Of a DNA stretch of 64,000 nucleotides, positions 28,042 to 38,733 are shown one piece after another (position 1 is the first letter of the stretch; each line of letters opens with the position of its first letter). Position numbers and translations under genes: made by a program. This DNA comes from Chromohalobacter sarecensis. GTDB taxonomy: Bacteria; Pseudomonadota; Gammaproteobacteria; Pseudomonadales; Halomonadaceae. The notes under the pieces are model-generated. The model did no database searches. It saw only the letters and a program-made list of their open reading frames with translations, and was not told the DNA's origin. The stretch lies in assembly GCF_023061135.1 (NCBI RefSeq), contig NZ_JAKGAN010000005.1, positions 240,490 to 304,489 of the forward strand. Reading direction: 5' to 3'.

Positions 28042-28399
28042 CCGGCCGCTCCCGTGGCGTGGAAACCAGTCGCTGCATCAACCACAGCGTGGTCAACGAA
28101 CTGAGCAGCGTGCTCAGGATCAGGGCGATGAAGATGGTCAGCCATTGGCCGCTGAATTCGTCGGCCTGGAAGAAGATGCCCACGACGCCCGGCATGATGA
28201 GCAGCGCCAGCATGCCGATCAGCGGTTGGCTGGCGGCGCCGAGGTCGTCACTTAGGCGGCGACGCAGCAGCAACCAGAAGGTGAGCAATAACATACCGGC
28301 CACCCCGCTGGAGAGCGGCAGTGCGAACAGCTCGACGGTGATGTCGCCGAGCATCAAAAACGCCGTGAGGATCAGAAAACCCCGTAGGATGGACAGCAT
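28034..28399 (-). CDS. lrgA: LrgA/CidA-family holin-like protein
   Basis: 121 aa from the ATG at 28399; four hydrophobic helices. The conserved LPLSSGVAGMLLLTFWLL and MPGVVGIFFQ stretches identify the LrgA/CidA family. The frame stays open to 28477 with further ATGs at 28444 and 28441, but the shorter start gives the family's usual N-terminus, and TATGAT around 28442 looks like a -10 box. The start is uncertain. Confidence 0.8.
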   Translation of the reverse strand: MLSILRGFLILTAFLMLGDITVELFALPLSSGVAGMLLLTFWLLLRRRLSDDLGAASQPLIGMLALLIMPGVVGIFFQADEFSGQWLTIFIALILSTLLSSLTTLWLMQRLVSTPRERPDE

Positions 28400-28600
28400 G
28401 CGGAGGGCCCTTGCATGAATGTGCCGGAGATTGACGCGCATCATACCAGAGCGCGCGGTGGTTGCCGGACGCGACATTGACGCTTACGCGGCGAGCGTGA
28501 ATTGCTATGCTCCACACGCATGTGCCAGCCTGATGAGCGTGTCGGCTGCCACGTCGTGCGTATAGCCAGGCTTGGATGAAGATGACAGGGAGGGGATTAC

Positions 28601-29653
28601 ATGACCGATATCGCAAGGCTCTTGGGGGCTGAGGCGGAAACACTGCTGGAGCACCAATGCCAGACGTTTCGCAAGGAAGATTTATACCTGCCGGGGCCGG
28701 ATTTCATCGATCGGGTGATGTCGGAAAACGACCGCAGCCCGCATGTGCTGCGCAACATGCAGACGCTTTTCAATCATGGCCGCCTGGCGGGAACCGGCTA
28801 TCTGAGTTTCCTGCCGGTCGATCAGGGGATCGAGCACTCCGCCGGGGCGTCGTTCGCGTCCAATCCCCAGTACTTCGATCCCAAGAACATCGTCGAGTTG
28901 GCCATCGAAGGCGGCTGCAACGGCGTGGCCTCGACGCTGGGCGTACTGTCCTCGGTGGCGCGCCGTTATGCGCACAAGATCCCCTTCATGCTCAAGCTCA
29001 ACCACAATGAGACGCTGACCTATCCGGCGATGTTTGATCAGACGCTGTTCGCGCAGGTCGAACAGGCGCACGACATGGGCTGCGTGGCGGTGGGTGCAAC
29101 CATCTACTTCGGCTCGCCCGAGAGTCGGCGCCAGATTCAGGAAATCAGCGAGGCCTTCGAGCGCGCACATGAGCTGGGCATGGTGACCGTGCTGTGGTCT
29201 TACCTGCGCAATCCGGCGTTCAAGCACGAGGGTACGGACTATCACGTCGCCTCGGACTTGACTGGTCAGGCGGTTCATATGGCGGCGACGCTCAAGGCGG
29301 ATATCGTCAAACAGAAGCTGCCGGAGAACAACGGCGGCTATCGTGCCGTCGGTTTCGGGCATACCCACGACAAGGTCTACGACGAGCTGACCAGCGACAA
29401 CCCCGTGGATCTGGCCCGCTACCAGGTGGCAAACTGCTTCATGGGGCGTGCCGGACTGATCAATTCCGGCGGTGGCTCCAAGGGGCATTCCGATCTCGGT
29501 GAGGCGGTTCGCACGGCCGTGATCAACAAGCGCGCTGGCGGCATGGGGCTGATTTCCGGGCGCAAGGCGTTCCAGAAGCCGATGAACGAAGGCGTCGAAC
29601 TGCTCAACGCCATTCAGGATGTCTACCTGTCCTTTGAAGTCACTATCGCCTGA
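28601..29653 (+). CDS. fbaB: Class I fructose-bisphosphate aldolase (FbaB/DhnA type)
   Basis: 350 aa, the archaeal/DhnA class I type, unrelated to class II Fba. The Schiff-base Lys lies in [15 protein letters not shown], matching E. coli FbaB; the phosphate site GGGSKGHSD and [13 protein letters not shown] follow. It is a monocistronic gene with GGGAGGGG upstream of the ATG. Class I enzymes do not need metal and often act in gluconeogenesis, complementing the class II gene at 23742. The stop codon lies in an 18-bp tandem duplication. Confidence 0.95.
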   Translation: MTDIARLLGAEAETLLEHQCQTFRKEDLYLPGPDFIDRVMSENDRSPHVLRNMQTLFNHGRLAGTGYLSFLPVDQGIEHSAGASFASNPQYFDPKNIVELAIEGGCNGVASTLGVLSSVARRYAHKIPFMLKLNHNETLTYPAMFDQTLFAQVEQAHDMGCVAVGATIYFGSPESRRQIQEISEAFERAHELGMVTVLWSYLRNPAFKHEGTDYHVASDLTGQAVHMAATLKADIVKQKLPENNGGYRAVGFGHTHDKVYDELTSDNPVDLARYQVANCFMGRAGLINSGGGSKGHSDLGEAVRTAVINKRAGGMGLISGRKAFQKPMNEGVELLNAIQDVYLSFEVTIA

Positions 29654-29679
29654 TCCAAGACGCTCGCCTGATCCAAGAC
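29646..29679. repeat. 18-bp tandem duplication across the fbaB stop codon
   Basis: TCGCCTGATCCAAGAC occurs at 29646-29661 and again at 29664-29679 (period 18). The first copy contains the fbaB stop codon. It looks like a recent slippage event. Confidence 0.9.
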
Positions 29680-29697
29680 ACCCCAGTGACACTGAAT

Positions 29698-29722
29698 GAC
29701 GACTCGGTCTTGCCGGGTCGTC
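29698..29722 (+). terminator. Possible fbaB terminator hairpin
   Basis: Stem GACGACTCGG (29698-29707) / CCGGGTCGTC (29713-29722) with one G-T pair and loop TCTTG, 45 bp after the stop. It lacks a T run, so termination is uncertain. Confidence 0.4.
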
Positions 29723-29853
29723 TTGCCGACTTGTCGTATATAGCCTAAGGTCGCGGCCCATTGTCGCGTCCGTTTCCCGTGGCGCGTTCCTCAACGGCGT
29801 CATGGCGCCGCCTGTCGTAGACAGGGCCGCACCACCCGATACGTTCCTTTACC

Positions 29854-29900
29854 TTACTAGATATACACTCTATCTCGTTTTGTACTACCATATATGGTGT
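29854..29900. promoter_or_regulatory. Pair of NrdR boxes upstream of nrdHIEF
   Basis: Box 2 (29885-29900, CTACCATATATGGTGT) fits the NrdR consensus ACACWATATATWGTGT at 12 of 16 positions. Box 1 (29854-29869) fits at 10 of 16. Their starts are 31 bp apart, the spacing typical of NrdR pairs. They lie 97-143 bp before nrdH. The 343-bp gap between fbaB and nrdH holds nothing else recognisable beyond the hairpin and the tandem duplication. NrdR itself is not in the window. Confidence 0.7.
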
Positions 29901-29996
29901 ATTGAGACGCGGTGCCTGATACGGCATCGCGTCATCCCTGATCGATTGTTTTTTGTCCGAAACGCTTCTTTGCGAAAACAAAGGCTTATCATTCTC

Positions 29997-30221
29997 ATGA
30001 GCATCAAGATTTACAGCAAGCCGGATTGCATGCAGTGCCACGCCACCTATCGCGCCCTCGATAAGCAGGGGCTCGACTACACGGTGGTGGATATCAGCAA
30101 GGACCCCGAAGCGGTACGAACCGTCGAATCGCTGGGCTATCGCCAGTTGCCGGTGGTCGTGGCGGCGGAATCGCAGCATTGGTCAGGTTTTCGTCCCGAG
30201 CTGATTCGCCAGCTCGCGTGA
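29997..30221 (+). CDS. nrdH: NrdH-redoxin
   Basis: 74 aa, glutaredoxin-like with a thioredoxin-type redox centre C-M-Q-C (YSKPDCMQCHAT). It reduces the class Ib ribonucleotide reductase NrdE. The ending GYRQLPVVV...WSGFRPELI is typical of NrdH. The frame is open far upstream, but family length and the N-terminus MSIKIYSKP set the start at 29997. It is the first gene of nrdHIEF, 15 bp before nrdI. Confidence 0.93.
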   Translation: MSIKIYSKPDCMQCHATYRALDKQGLDYTVVDISKDPEAVRTVESLGYRQLPVVVAAESQHWSGFRPELIRQLA

Positions 30222-30236
30222 GAGGAAGGGGGCAGC

Positions 30237-30641
30237 ATGCGCGATGTAGTGTACTTTTCCACGCAATCGGGCAATACGCGGCGCTTCGTCGAAAAGCTCG
30301 ACGTGCCGGCGCAGGCCATCCCGCGTAGCCGTAACGATGCCCCGCTGCGCGTGGAACGCCCCTATATCCTGATCTTGCCGACATACGGCGATGGCGATCC
30401 ACGCACGGCAGTACCGGGACCGGTGATCCGGTTCTTGAACGACCCCCACAACCGGGCCCTGATCGAAGGCGTGGTGGCCGCTGGCAATACCAACTTCGGT
30501 GCCGCCTTCGGCCTGGCCGGTCGCGTGGTCGCGCACAAGTGCCAGGTGCCGTTGCTGCACCGCTTCGAATTGATGGGAATGCCCGAGGATGTCGCCAAGG
30601 TGAATAGTTGCCTGGCGGCGGAGATGACAGATGCTGGATGA
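30237..30641 (+). CDS. nrdI: NrdI flavodoxin-like protein
   Basis: 134 aa. The FMN-binding loop [15 protein letters not shown] at the N-terminus and the [16 protein letters not shown] and [15 protein letters not shown] segments define NrdI. It supplies the oxidant that assembles the dimanganese-tyrosyl cofactor in NrdF. Its end overlaps nrdE by 11 bp, indicating coupled translation. Confidence 0.95.
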   Translation: MRDVVYFSTQSGNTRRFVEKLDVPAQAIPRSRNDAPLRVERPYILILPTYGDGDPRTAVPGPVIRFLNDPHNRALIEGVVAAGNTNFGAAFGLAGRVVAHKCQVPLLHRFELMGMPEDVAKVNSCLAAEMTDAG

Positions 30642-32805
30642 CACTGTGGAAACTACCGAGAACACGTCCTCCGTCGAGCTGAGCCGCGCGACGCAGACGC
30701 TGGACTATCATGCCCTCAACGCGATGCTCAACCTCTACGACAATGAGGGGCGCCTGCAACTGCAGGCAGACCGCGAGGCGTCGCGTCAGTACTTCCTGCA
30801 GCACGTCAATCAGAATACGGTTTTCTTCCATTCGCTGGCGGAAAAACTCGAGTATCTGGTGGCGGAGGACTATTACGAGAAAGAGGTGCTCGACCAGTAC
30901 GACTTCGCCTTCATCAAGTCGCTGTTCGAGCGCGCCTATGCCGTGAAATTCCGCTTCCAGAGCTTCCTCGGCGCATTCAAGTACTACACCAGTTATACGC
31001 TCAAGACCTTCGATGGGCGCCGTTACCTCGAGCGTTTCGAGGACCGGGTGTGCATGGTGGCGCTGACCTTGGCGCAGGGTGACGAGACGGTGGCGCGGCA
31101 GTTGATGGATGAAATCATCCATGGGCGCTTCCAGCCGGCCACGCCGACGTTTCTCAATTGCGGCAAGAAGCAGCGCGGCGAGCTGGTCTCGTGCTTCCTA
31201 TTGCGCATCGAGGACAATATGGAGTCCATCGGGCGCTCCATCAATTCGGCGCTGCAGCTTTCCAAGCGTGGCGGCGGTGTCGCGTTTCTGCTCAGTAACA
31301 TCCGCGAGGCCGGGGCGCCGATCAAGCATATCGAGAACCAGTCCTCGGGCATCATCCCGATCATGAAGATGCTCGAAGACGCTTTTTCCTACGCCAACCA
31401 GTTGGGCGCGCGTCAGGGCGCCGGCGCGGTGTATCTCAACGCGCATCATCCGGACATCCTGCGTTTTCTCGACACCAAGCGCGAAAACGCCGACGAGAAG
31501 ATTCGCATCAAGACGTTGTCGCTGGGCGTGGTGATTCCCGATATCACCTTTGAGCTGGCCAGGCGCAACGAACCGATGTACCTGTTCTCGCCCTATGACG
31601 TGGAGAAGGTCTACGGCAAGCCGTTCGGCGACATCAGCGTCACCGAGAAGTACGCCGAGATGGTCGACGACGCGCGTATTCGCAAGACCAAGATCAACGC
31701 GCGGGAGCTTTTCCAGACGCTGGCGGAGGTTCAGTTCGAGTCGGGCTATCCGTATGTGATGTTCGAGGACACGGTGAATCGTGCCAATCCCATCGCCGGG
31801 CGCATCAACATGAGCAACCTGTGCTCGGAGATCCTGCAGGTCAACACGCCGTCCGATTACGATGCGGATCTGGGCTATGAGCGTATCGGCGAGGACATCT
31901 CCTGCAATCTTGGCTCGTTGAACATCGCCAGGACCATGGATTCCTCGGATTTCGGGGCCACGGTCGAGACCGCGATTCGCGGGCTGACGGCGGTCTCCGA
32001 GATGAGCGATATCCGCTCGGTGCCGTCGATTGCCGAGGCCAACAAGCATTCGCATGCCATCGGCCTGGGGCAGATGAACCTGCATGGTTACCTGGCGCGT
32101 GAGCATATGCATTACGGCAGCGAAGAAGGCTTGGATTTCACCAATCTGTACTTCTACACCGTGACCTATCATGCGCTGCGCGCTTCCAACCAGTTGGCGA
32201 TCGAACGGGGCGTGGCCTTCGCCGGCTTCGCGGACTCGGACTACGCCAGCGGCGTGTATTTCGACAAGTACACCGAGCAGGCGTGGGGCCCGCGTACCGC
32301 GCGTGTCCGCGAGCTGTTCGACAAGGCCGGGATTCATATTCCGAGTCAGAACGACTGGCGCGAGCTCAAGGCGTCGGTCATGGCGCACGGGCTCTTCAAC
32401 CGCAATCTTCAGGCGGTGCCGCCGACCGGTTCGATTTCCTATATCAACCATTCGACGTCGAGCATTCACCCGGTAGTGTCGAAGATCGAGATCCGCAAGG
32501 AAGGCAAACTGGGGCGTGTCTATTATCCGGCGCCGTATCTCAACGACGACAACCAGGAATACTACCAGGACGCCTACGAGATCGGCCCCGAGAAGATCAT
32601 CGATACCTATGCCGAGGCCACCCGTCACGTCGATCAGGGACTGTCGCTGACGCTGTTCTTCCGCGATACCGCGACCACGCGCGACATCAACCGGGCGCAG
32701 ATCTACGCCTGGCGTCAGGGTATCAAGACGCTTTATTACGTGCGTCTGCGTCAGGCTGCGCTGGAAGGGACGGAAGTCGAGGGCTGCGTTTCCTGCACGC
32801 TGTAA
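30631..32805 (+). CDS. nrdE: Class Ib ribonucleoside-diphosphate reductase alpha subunit
   Basis: 724 aa, the length of NrdE, without the N-terminal ATP-cone of class Ia NrdA. It makes deoxyribonucleotides aerobically with NrdF. Visible motifs are [20 protein letters not shown] with the active-site cysteine region, and the C-terminal redox tail EGCVSCTL that accepts electrons from NrdH. An 11-bp overlap couples it to nrdI. It is separated from nrdF by 225 bp containing a hairpin repeat, unlike the tight spacing of the other nrd genes. Confidence 0.97.
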   Translation: MLDDTVETTENTSSVELSRATQTLDYHALNAMLNLYDNEGRLQLQADREASRQYFLQHVNQNTVFFHSLAEKLEYLVAEDYYEKEVLDQYDFAFIKSLFERAYAVKFRFQSFLGAFKYYTSYTLKTFDGRRYLERFEDRVCMVALTLAQGDETVARQLMDEIIHGRFQPATPTFLNCGKKQRGELVSCFLLRIEDNMESIGRSINSALQLSKRGGGVAFLLSNIREAGAPIKHIENQSSGIIPIMKMLEDAFSYANQLGARQGAGAVYLNAHHPDILRFLDTKRENADEKIRIKTLSLGVVIPDITFELARRNEPMYLFSPYDVEKVYGKPFGDISVTEKYAEMVDDARIRKTKINARELFQTLAEVQFESGYPYVMFEDTVNRANPIAGRINMSNLCSEILQVNTPSDYDADLGYERIGEDISCNLGSLNIARTMDSSDFGATVETAIRGLTAVSEMSDIRSVPSIAEANKHSHAIGLGQMNLHGYLAREHMHYGSEEGLDFTNLYFYTVTYHALRASNQLAIERGVAFAGFADSDYASGVYFDKYTEQAWGPRTARVRELFDKAGIHIPSQNDWRELKASVMAHGLFNRNLQAVPPTGSISYINHSTSSIHPVVSKIEIRKEGKLGRVYYPAPYLNDDNQEYYQDAYEIGPEKIIDTYAEATRHVDQGLSLTLFFRDTATTRDINRAQIYAWRQGIKTLYYVRLRQAALEGTEVEGCVSCTL

Positions 32806-32809
32806 GAAG

Positions 32810-32940
32810 GCAAAATTGCTGAGCTCGGCCATGCTGTGTTGAAAGTCGGCTTAAGGTACTCATTTACGCCCAGTAAACTCCGTCCTTTCGCCGACTTTCG
32901 CCTTGCCTGGCCATCGCTCGCTAATTTTGCAAACGTCGAC
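32810..32940 (-). repeat. Hairpin-forming dispersed repeat, copy 1 (between nrdE and nrdF)
   Basis: Begins 5 bp after the nrdE stop. End arms are GCAAAATT (32810-32817) / AATTTTGC (32933-32940), and the internal stem is GAAAGTCGGC (32841-32850) / GCCGACTTTC (32890-32899). Read on the minus strand it matches the element at 58947-59117, including CAAGGC, GAGTTTAC, GTAAATGAG and ATGGCCGAGC. Internal stem bases change in compensating pairs between the two copies. It is roughly 40 bp shorter than the other copy and has no clear target duplication. Confidence 0.8.
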
Positions 32941-32970
32941 TGAAATCTGCCGTTGACTAAGCCGTTTTGA

Positions 32971-34017
<1,047 letters not shown>

Positions 34018-34239
34018 GATTCACTCCCTAATGGCGTGTCGATACCTGCCTCCGCACAGGGTGCGCGGGGTCGGCGCGCCTTGCTCGACGCGCTGCCCCT
34101 CCTTGACGCGGGGCACGTAAGTACTTGCCCACGTTGCCGCTCTCTCCTGTAGGCCTTGCCAAAGCCGCCGCCGGCGACCACGCTGGATAGCGTTCCGAGG
34201 AAGCGGCACGCATGCCGCCGACAGGCAAAGGAGAGCGAC

Positions 34240-35238
34240 ATGGAAAGCGTCACGATACCGGGTACCGAGCTTGCGCCGTCACGCGTGGGGCTTGGCACCT
34301 GGGCGATCGGCGGTTGGAAATGGGGTGGCACCGACGATGCCAACGCCATTCGGACCATTCACGCCGCCTTGGATCGCGGCATCACCTTGATCGACACCGC
34401 GCCGGCCTATGGCTTCGGGCATTCCGAGGAGGTCGTCGGCCGCGCACTGGCCGAGTACGGGCAGCACGACAAGGTAGTGCTCGCCACCAAGACGGCGTTG
34501 GAGTGGCAAGAAGGCCGCGAGGGCGTGGTGCGCAATGCATCGGCGGCGCGCATCGAAAAGGAAGTGGAAGACTCGCTGCGACGCCTGCGCACCGATGCTA
34601 TCGGTCTTTATCAGATCCATTGGCCAGATCCACGGGTGCCGATGGAGGAAACCGCCGACGCCATGCGTCGCTTGTACCGGGATGGCAAGATCCGCGCCAT
34701 CGGCGTCAGCAACTTTACCGCCGAGCAGTGCGAGGCCTTTCGCCAGGTGGCGCCGCTGCACAGCGTGCAGCCACCGCTCAATCTGTTCGAACGCGATGCC
34801 GAACGGGAGATCATCCCCTATTCGCAACGCGAAGGGCTGGTTTTTCTGGCTTATGGCGCGCTGTGCCGTGGCCTGCTCACGGGCAAGATGCACGCGGATT
34901 CGACCTTCACCGGCGATGACCTGCGTCAATCCGACCCCAAGTTCCAATCGCCCCGCTTCGCGCAGTACCTTGCGGCGGTCGAGGCGTTGGCGCAACTCGC
35001 CCGCGAGCGCCACGACAAGCCGGTATTGGCCCTGGCGGTGCGCTGGGTGCTGGATTCCCATCCCAACGCCATCGCCCTGTGGGGCGCACGGCGGCCGGAT
35101 CAGGTGACGCCGCTGGATGCGCTTGCCGACTGGTCGCTGACCGCTAGCGACTTGCGCGACATCGACGCCATCATTGAAGCGCACGTCACCGACCCCGTAG
35201 GCCCCGAGTTCATGGCGCCTCCCACACGGGAGGCGTGA
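34240..35238 (+). CDS. Aldo/keto reductase
   Basis: 332 aa, AKR TIM barrel. The catalytic tetrad is visible: Asp and Tyr in LIDTAPAYGFGHSE, Lys in VLATKTALEW and His in LYQIHWPDP. NADPH is the expected cofactor and the products are alcohols from aldehydes or ketones. GGAGAG lies before the ATG at 34240; the frame is open upstream to 34156. The next gene is another, different aldo/keto reductase 61 bp downstream. Substrate unknown. Confidence 0.87.
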   Translation: MESVTIPGTELAPSRVGLGTWAIGGWKWGGTDDANAIRTIHAALDRGITLIDTAPAYGFGHSEEVVGRALAEYGQHDKVVLATKTALEWQEGREGVVRNASAARIEKEVEDSLRRLRTDAIGLYQIHWPDPRVPMEETADAMRRLYRDGKIRAIGVSNFTAEQCEAFRQVAPLHSVQPPLNLFERDAEREIIPYSQREGLVFLAYGALCRGLLTGKMHADSTFTGDDLRQSDPKFQSPRFAQYLAAVEALAQLARERHDKPVLALAVRWVLDSHPNAIALWGARRPDQVTPLDALADWSLTASDLRDIDAIIEAHVTDPVGPEFMAPPTREA

Positions 35239-35299
35239 TAGTGCCCAAGCGGTCGTCCAGTGGACGGCTGTGATTTCGTCATCGAGTCAGGAGAGCAAC

Positions 35300-36355
35300 A
35301 TGGAATATCGTCATCTCGGCCATTCCGGCCTGCGCGTTTCTTCATTGACGCTTGGCACCATGACCTTCGGCGGCGTCGGCAAGATGGCCAGCGTCGGCGA
35401 GACCGATATCGCCGGCGCCAAGCGCCAAGTCGATCTGGCCACCGAGCAGGGCGTCAACTTCTTCGATACCGCTAACATGTATTCGGAAGGGCGTTCCGAG
35501 GAGATTCTCGGCGAGGTGCTGGCGGATCGTCGTGATTCGGTACTGGTGGCCAGCAAGGTGCGTTTCCCGATGGGCGATGGCCCCAACGACGAGGGCCTAT
35601 CGCGGCATCATATCCTGCGGCAGTGCGAGGCCAGCCTGCGACGCCTGCGGACCGATTGGCTGGATTTGTACCTCATGCACCAGTGGGATGGCAGTACGCC
35701 GCTGGAGGAGACGCTGGGCACCATGGATCAGCTGGTGCGCGACGGCAAGATTCGCTATTACGGCGTTTCTAACTGGTCCGCCTGGCACGTCATGAAGGCG
35801 CTCCAGATCTGCGAACGGCACAACTTCATCAAGCCCATCTGCCAGCAGATCCACTATACCGCTCAGGCCCGCGACGCCGAGTATGAGCTGATGCCGGCGG
35901 CCGTCGATCAGGGGCTGGGGACCATGGTCTGGAGCCCGCTGGCTGGCGGCTTGCTGTCAGGCAAGTATCGCCGCGACCAGCGCCATCTCGATGGCACGCG
36001 GTTCAGCCAGGGCTGGACCGAGCCGCCGATCCACGACGAGGACAAGCTCTTCGACTTGATCGACGTCCTGGTCGAGGTGGCCGACGGTCATGGCGTGTCA
36101 GCCGCCCAAGTGGCGCTGGCCTGGACGCTGTCGCGCAGCGGCGTGTCCACGGCAGTGATCGGCGCGCGCAAGGACGAGCAGCTCAAGGACAACCTGGCCA
36201 GCGCGGGTCTCACGCTCAAGCCTGACGAAATCGCCGCCATCGAGAAAGCTGGCCGCCCGGACCTGCTGTATCCGTATTGGCATCAGCACAATACCGCCGC
36301 CAGCCGGCTGGGACCCGCCGACCGTGTGCTGCATGGTCAGTATCTCGACGACTGA
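35300..36355 (+). CDS. Aldo/keto reductase
   Basis: 351 aa, AKR barrel related to the general-stress/potassium-channel-beta branch. The N-terminus MEYRHLGHSGLRVSSLTLGT, the Asp/Tyr pair in FFDTANMYSEGRSEE, Lys in VASKVRFP and His in LYLMHQWDG form the active site; SPLAGGLLSGKY and VIGARKDEQLKDN bind NADP. CAGGAGAG precedes the ATG. It follows another reductase gene, probably in the same transcript, and is followed by a terminator. Substrate unknown. Confidence 0.87.
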   Translation: MEYRHLGHSGLRVSSLTLGTMTFGGVGKMASVGETDIAGAKRQVDLATEQGVNFFDTANMYSEGRSEEILGEVLADRRDSVLVASKVRFPMGDGPNDEGLSRHHILRQCEASLRRLRTDWLDLYLMHQWDGSTPLEETLGTMDQLVRDGKIRYYGVSNWSAWHVMKALQICERHNFIKPICQQIHYTAQARDAEYELMPAAVDQGLGTMVWSPLAGGLLSGKYRRDQRHLDGTRFSQGWTEPPIHDEDKLFDLIDVLVEVADGHGVSAAQVALAWTLSRSGVSTAVIGARKDEQLKDNLASAGLTLKPDEIAAIEKAGRPDLLYPYWHQHNTAASRLGPADRVLHGQYLDD

Positions 36356-36395
36356 GCGTTAGCCGATAGCCCGTCGCGTGGCGGCGCGACATACA

Positions 36396-36419
36396 AACGC
36401 CCGGCACTTGCCGGGCGTT
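36396..36419 (+). terminator. Terminator after the aldo/keto reductase pair
   Basis: Perfect 11-bp stem AACGCCCGGCA (36396-36406) / TGCCGGGCGTT (36409-36419). It may work on both strands, as tkt converges from the right. Confidence 0.75.
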
Positions 36420-36442
36420 GACGTTATGCGACGAGCATTAAA

Positions 36443-36465
36443 GGCCTGGCGAATGGCGCCAGGCC
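36443..36465 (-). terminator. Terminator after tkt
   Basis: Stem GGCCTGGCG (36443-36451) / CGCCAGGCC (36457-36465), loop of 5. On the minus strand it is followed by TTTAAT. It sits 7 bp past the tkt stop. Confidence 0.7.
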
Positions 36466-36472
36466 GGGCGCG

Positions 36473-38464
36473 TCATGCCAGCAGCGCCTTGGCCTTGGCG
36501 ACGACGTTGTCGACGGTGAAGCCGAAGTGCTTGAACAGATCGCCGGCAGGGGCGGATTCGCCGAAAGTGCTCATGCCGACGACATTGCCTTCGAGGCCCA
36601 CGTACTTGAACCAGAAGTCACGATGACCGGCCTCGATGGCCAGGCGTGCGGTGACGCCACGCGGCAGGACCGATTCGCGATAGTCGGCGTCCTGGGCGTC
36701 GAAGGTGTCGGTGGAGGGCATGGACACCACGCGCACGCGTTTGCCTGCGCTTTCCAGCTCGCTGGCGGCATCCATCGCCAGGCCGACTTCGGAGCCGGTG
36801 GCGATAAGGATCAACGCCGGCGTCCCGTCGCAATCCTTAAGGACGTAGCCACCGCGCTCGATATTGGCCAGTTGTTGCTTGTCGCGGGCCTGATGGGGCA
36901 AGCCCTGGCGTGAGAATATCAGCGCGGTGGGGCCGGCCTGACGCTTGAGCGCCGCATCCCAGGAGACAGCGGTTTCCACGGCATCGCAGGGGCGCCAGGT
37001 GGACAGGTTGGGCGTCGAGCGCAGCGTGGTGAGCTGTTCGATGGGCTGGTGCGTGGGGCCGTCTTCGCCGAGACCGATGGAGTCGTGGGTGAAGACGTGG
37101 ATGACCTGCTGGCCCATCAGCGCTGCCATGCGCACGGCGTTGCGCATGTATTCCATGAAGATCAGGAAGGTAGCGCCATAAGTCACGAAGCCGCCATGCA
37201 GGGCGATACCGTTCATGATCGCGGCCATGCCGAACTCGCGCACCCCGTAGTGCAGGTAGTTGCCGCTGGCCTCGGACTGCGTGATGGCCTTGGCGCCCTT
37301 CCAGAAGGTCAGGTTGGACGGCGCCAGATCGGCGCTGCCGCCGAGTAGCTCGGGTAGTTGCGGGCCGAGCTCGTTGAGACATGCCAGCGAGGCCTTGCGC
37401 GAGGCAATGCTTTCGCCTTTTTCCTGGGCGTCTTCGATGAGCTTTTCGCTGGTCAGCGTCGCCGGCAGTTCACCCTTGAGGCGGCGCTCGAGCTCGCGGG
37501 CTTCCTCGGGATAGGCCGCTTGATAGCGTGTGAAGCGCTCGTTCCAGTTGGCTTCGGCCTCGGCGCCGCGCTGGGTGGCATCCCAGGCTTGGTAGATGTC
37601 TTCCGGCACGTGGAACGGCGGATGCGACCAGCCGAGCTGTTCGCGGGCGGCGGCGACTTCGTCGTCGCCCAGCGCCGCACCATGGGCTTCTTCCTTACCC
37701 TGCTTGTTGGGCGCACCGAAACCGATGATCGTCTTGCAGATGATCATGCTGGGTTTGTCGTCGTTGGTGCGGGCCAGCTCGATGGCGGCCTTGACCGCCT
37801 CGGGGTCGTGGCCGTCGACGTTGGGCACCACGTGCCAGCCGTAGGCCTCGAAACGCTTGGCGGTGTCGTCGGTGAACCAGCCTTCGACTTCACCGTCGAT
37901 GGAGATGCCGTTGGCATCGTAGAAGGCGATCAACTTGCCCAATCCCTGCGTGCCCGCCAACGAGGAGACTTCGTGCGAGATGCCTTCCATCAGGCACCCA
38001 TCGCCGACGAACACGTAGGTATAGTGGTCGACGATCGTATGACCGGCGCGATTGAACTGTGCGGCGAGGGTGCGCTCGGCGATGGCCATGCCTACGGCGT
38101 TGGCCAGGCCCTGGCCCAGCGGCCCGGTGGTGGTCTCGATGCCCGGCGCATAGCCGAGTTCCGGGTGCCCGGCGGTTTTGGAGTGCAACTGGCGGAAGTT
38201 CTGCAGGTCTTCCAGCGAGATGCCGTGGCCCGTCAAGTGCAAGAGTGAGTAGAGCAGCATCGAGCCGTGACCGTTGGAGAGTACGAAACGATCGCGGTTG
38301 GCCCAGTGGGGATTGGCCGGGTTGTGCGCAAGATAGTCATTCCATAGCACCTGCGCGATGTCGGCCATGCCCATGGGAGCGCCGGGGTGGCCGGAGTTGG
38401 CTTTCTGGACGGCATCCATGGACAGGGCACGAATGGCATTGGCCATTTCGAAACGGGACGGCAT
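36473..38464 (-). CDS. tkt: Transketolase, housekeeping copy
   Basis: 663 aa. The TPP motif [27 protein letters not shown] and GVREFGMA are conserved, and the protein is visibly similar along its length to the copy at 11151-13142. It diverges from metK, a common gammaproteobacterial neighbourhood (metK-tkt with epd-pgk-fba), so this is probably the ancestral housekeeping gene. Here epd lies 9 kb away, with lrgAB, fbaB, nrdHIEF and two reductase genes in between. Confidence 0.95.
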   Translation of the reverse strand: MPSRFEMANAIRALSMDAVQKANSGHPGAPMGMADIAQVLWNDYLAHNPANPHWANRDRFVLSNGHGSMLLYSLLHLTGHGISLEDLQNFRQLHSKTAGHPELGYAPGIETTTGPLGQGLANAVGMAIAERTLAAQFNRAGHTIVDHYTYVFVGDGCLMEGISHEVSSLAGTQGLGKLIAFYDANGISIDGEVEGWFTDDTAKRFEAYGWHVVPNVDGHDPEAVKAAIELARTNDDKPSMIICKTIIGFGAPNKQGKEEAHGAALGDDEVAAAREQLGWSHPPFHVPEDIYQAWDATQRGAEAEANWNERFTRYQAAYPEEARELERRLKGELPATLTSEKLIEDAQEKGESIASRKASLACLNELGPQLPELLGGSADLAPSNLTFWKGAKAITQSEASGNYLHYGVREFGMAAIMNGIALHGGFVTYGATFLIFMEYMRNAVRMAALMGQQVIHVFTHDSIGLGEDGPTHQPIEQLTTLRSTPNLSTWRPCDAVETAVSWDAALKRQAGPTALIFSRQGLPHQARDKQQLANIERGGYVLKDCDGTPALILIATGSEVGLAMDAASELESAGKRVRVVSMPSTDTFDAQDADYRESVLPRGVTARLAIEAGHRDFWFKYVGLEGNVVGMSTFGESAPAGDLFKHFGFTVDNVVAKAKALLA

Positions 38465-38733
38465 TGGCTAGCTCCTCGCCTGCGGGCATCGGGTAAAGCG
38501 GTGCGTTATTGTCGCCGAGAAGCCACGTGGCAGCAAATGCCAGCGATGGCCAATCGCTAGGCAGCTAGTCATCCAGCGTGTAAACTTTGCACCCCCGAGC
38601 CGGCCTCGTCTCGCGCCGGACCTTTCATGCGTCGTGCCGACATCGCCATTGGCTGACGACGTAATTTTATCTCCTTAACGATGGCGGTCGTGTTCCGGCT
38701 CGCCAGCATGTGATAGAGAGAGTCGAGGACGCC

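Noticed and set aside
31198..32832. 544-codon minus-strand frame inside nrdE
   Set aside because: Antisense shadow of a highly conserved gene.
38465..38733. Possible SAM-responsive riboswitch before metK
   Set aside because: No recognisable SAM riboswitch core or terminator/anti-terminator pair was found by eye.
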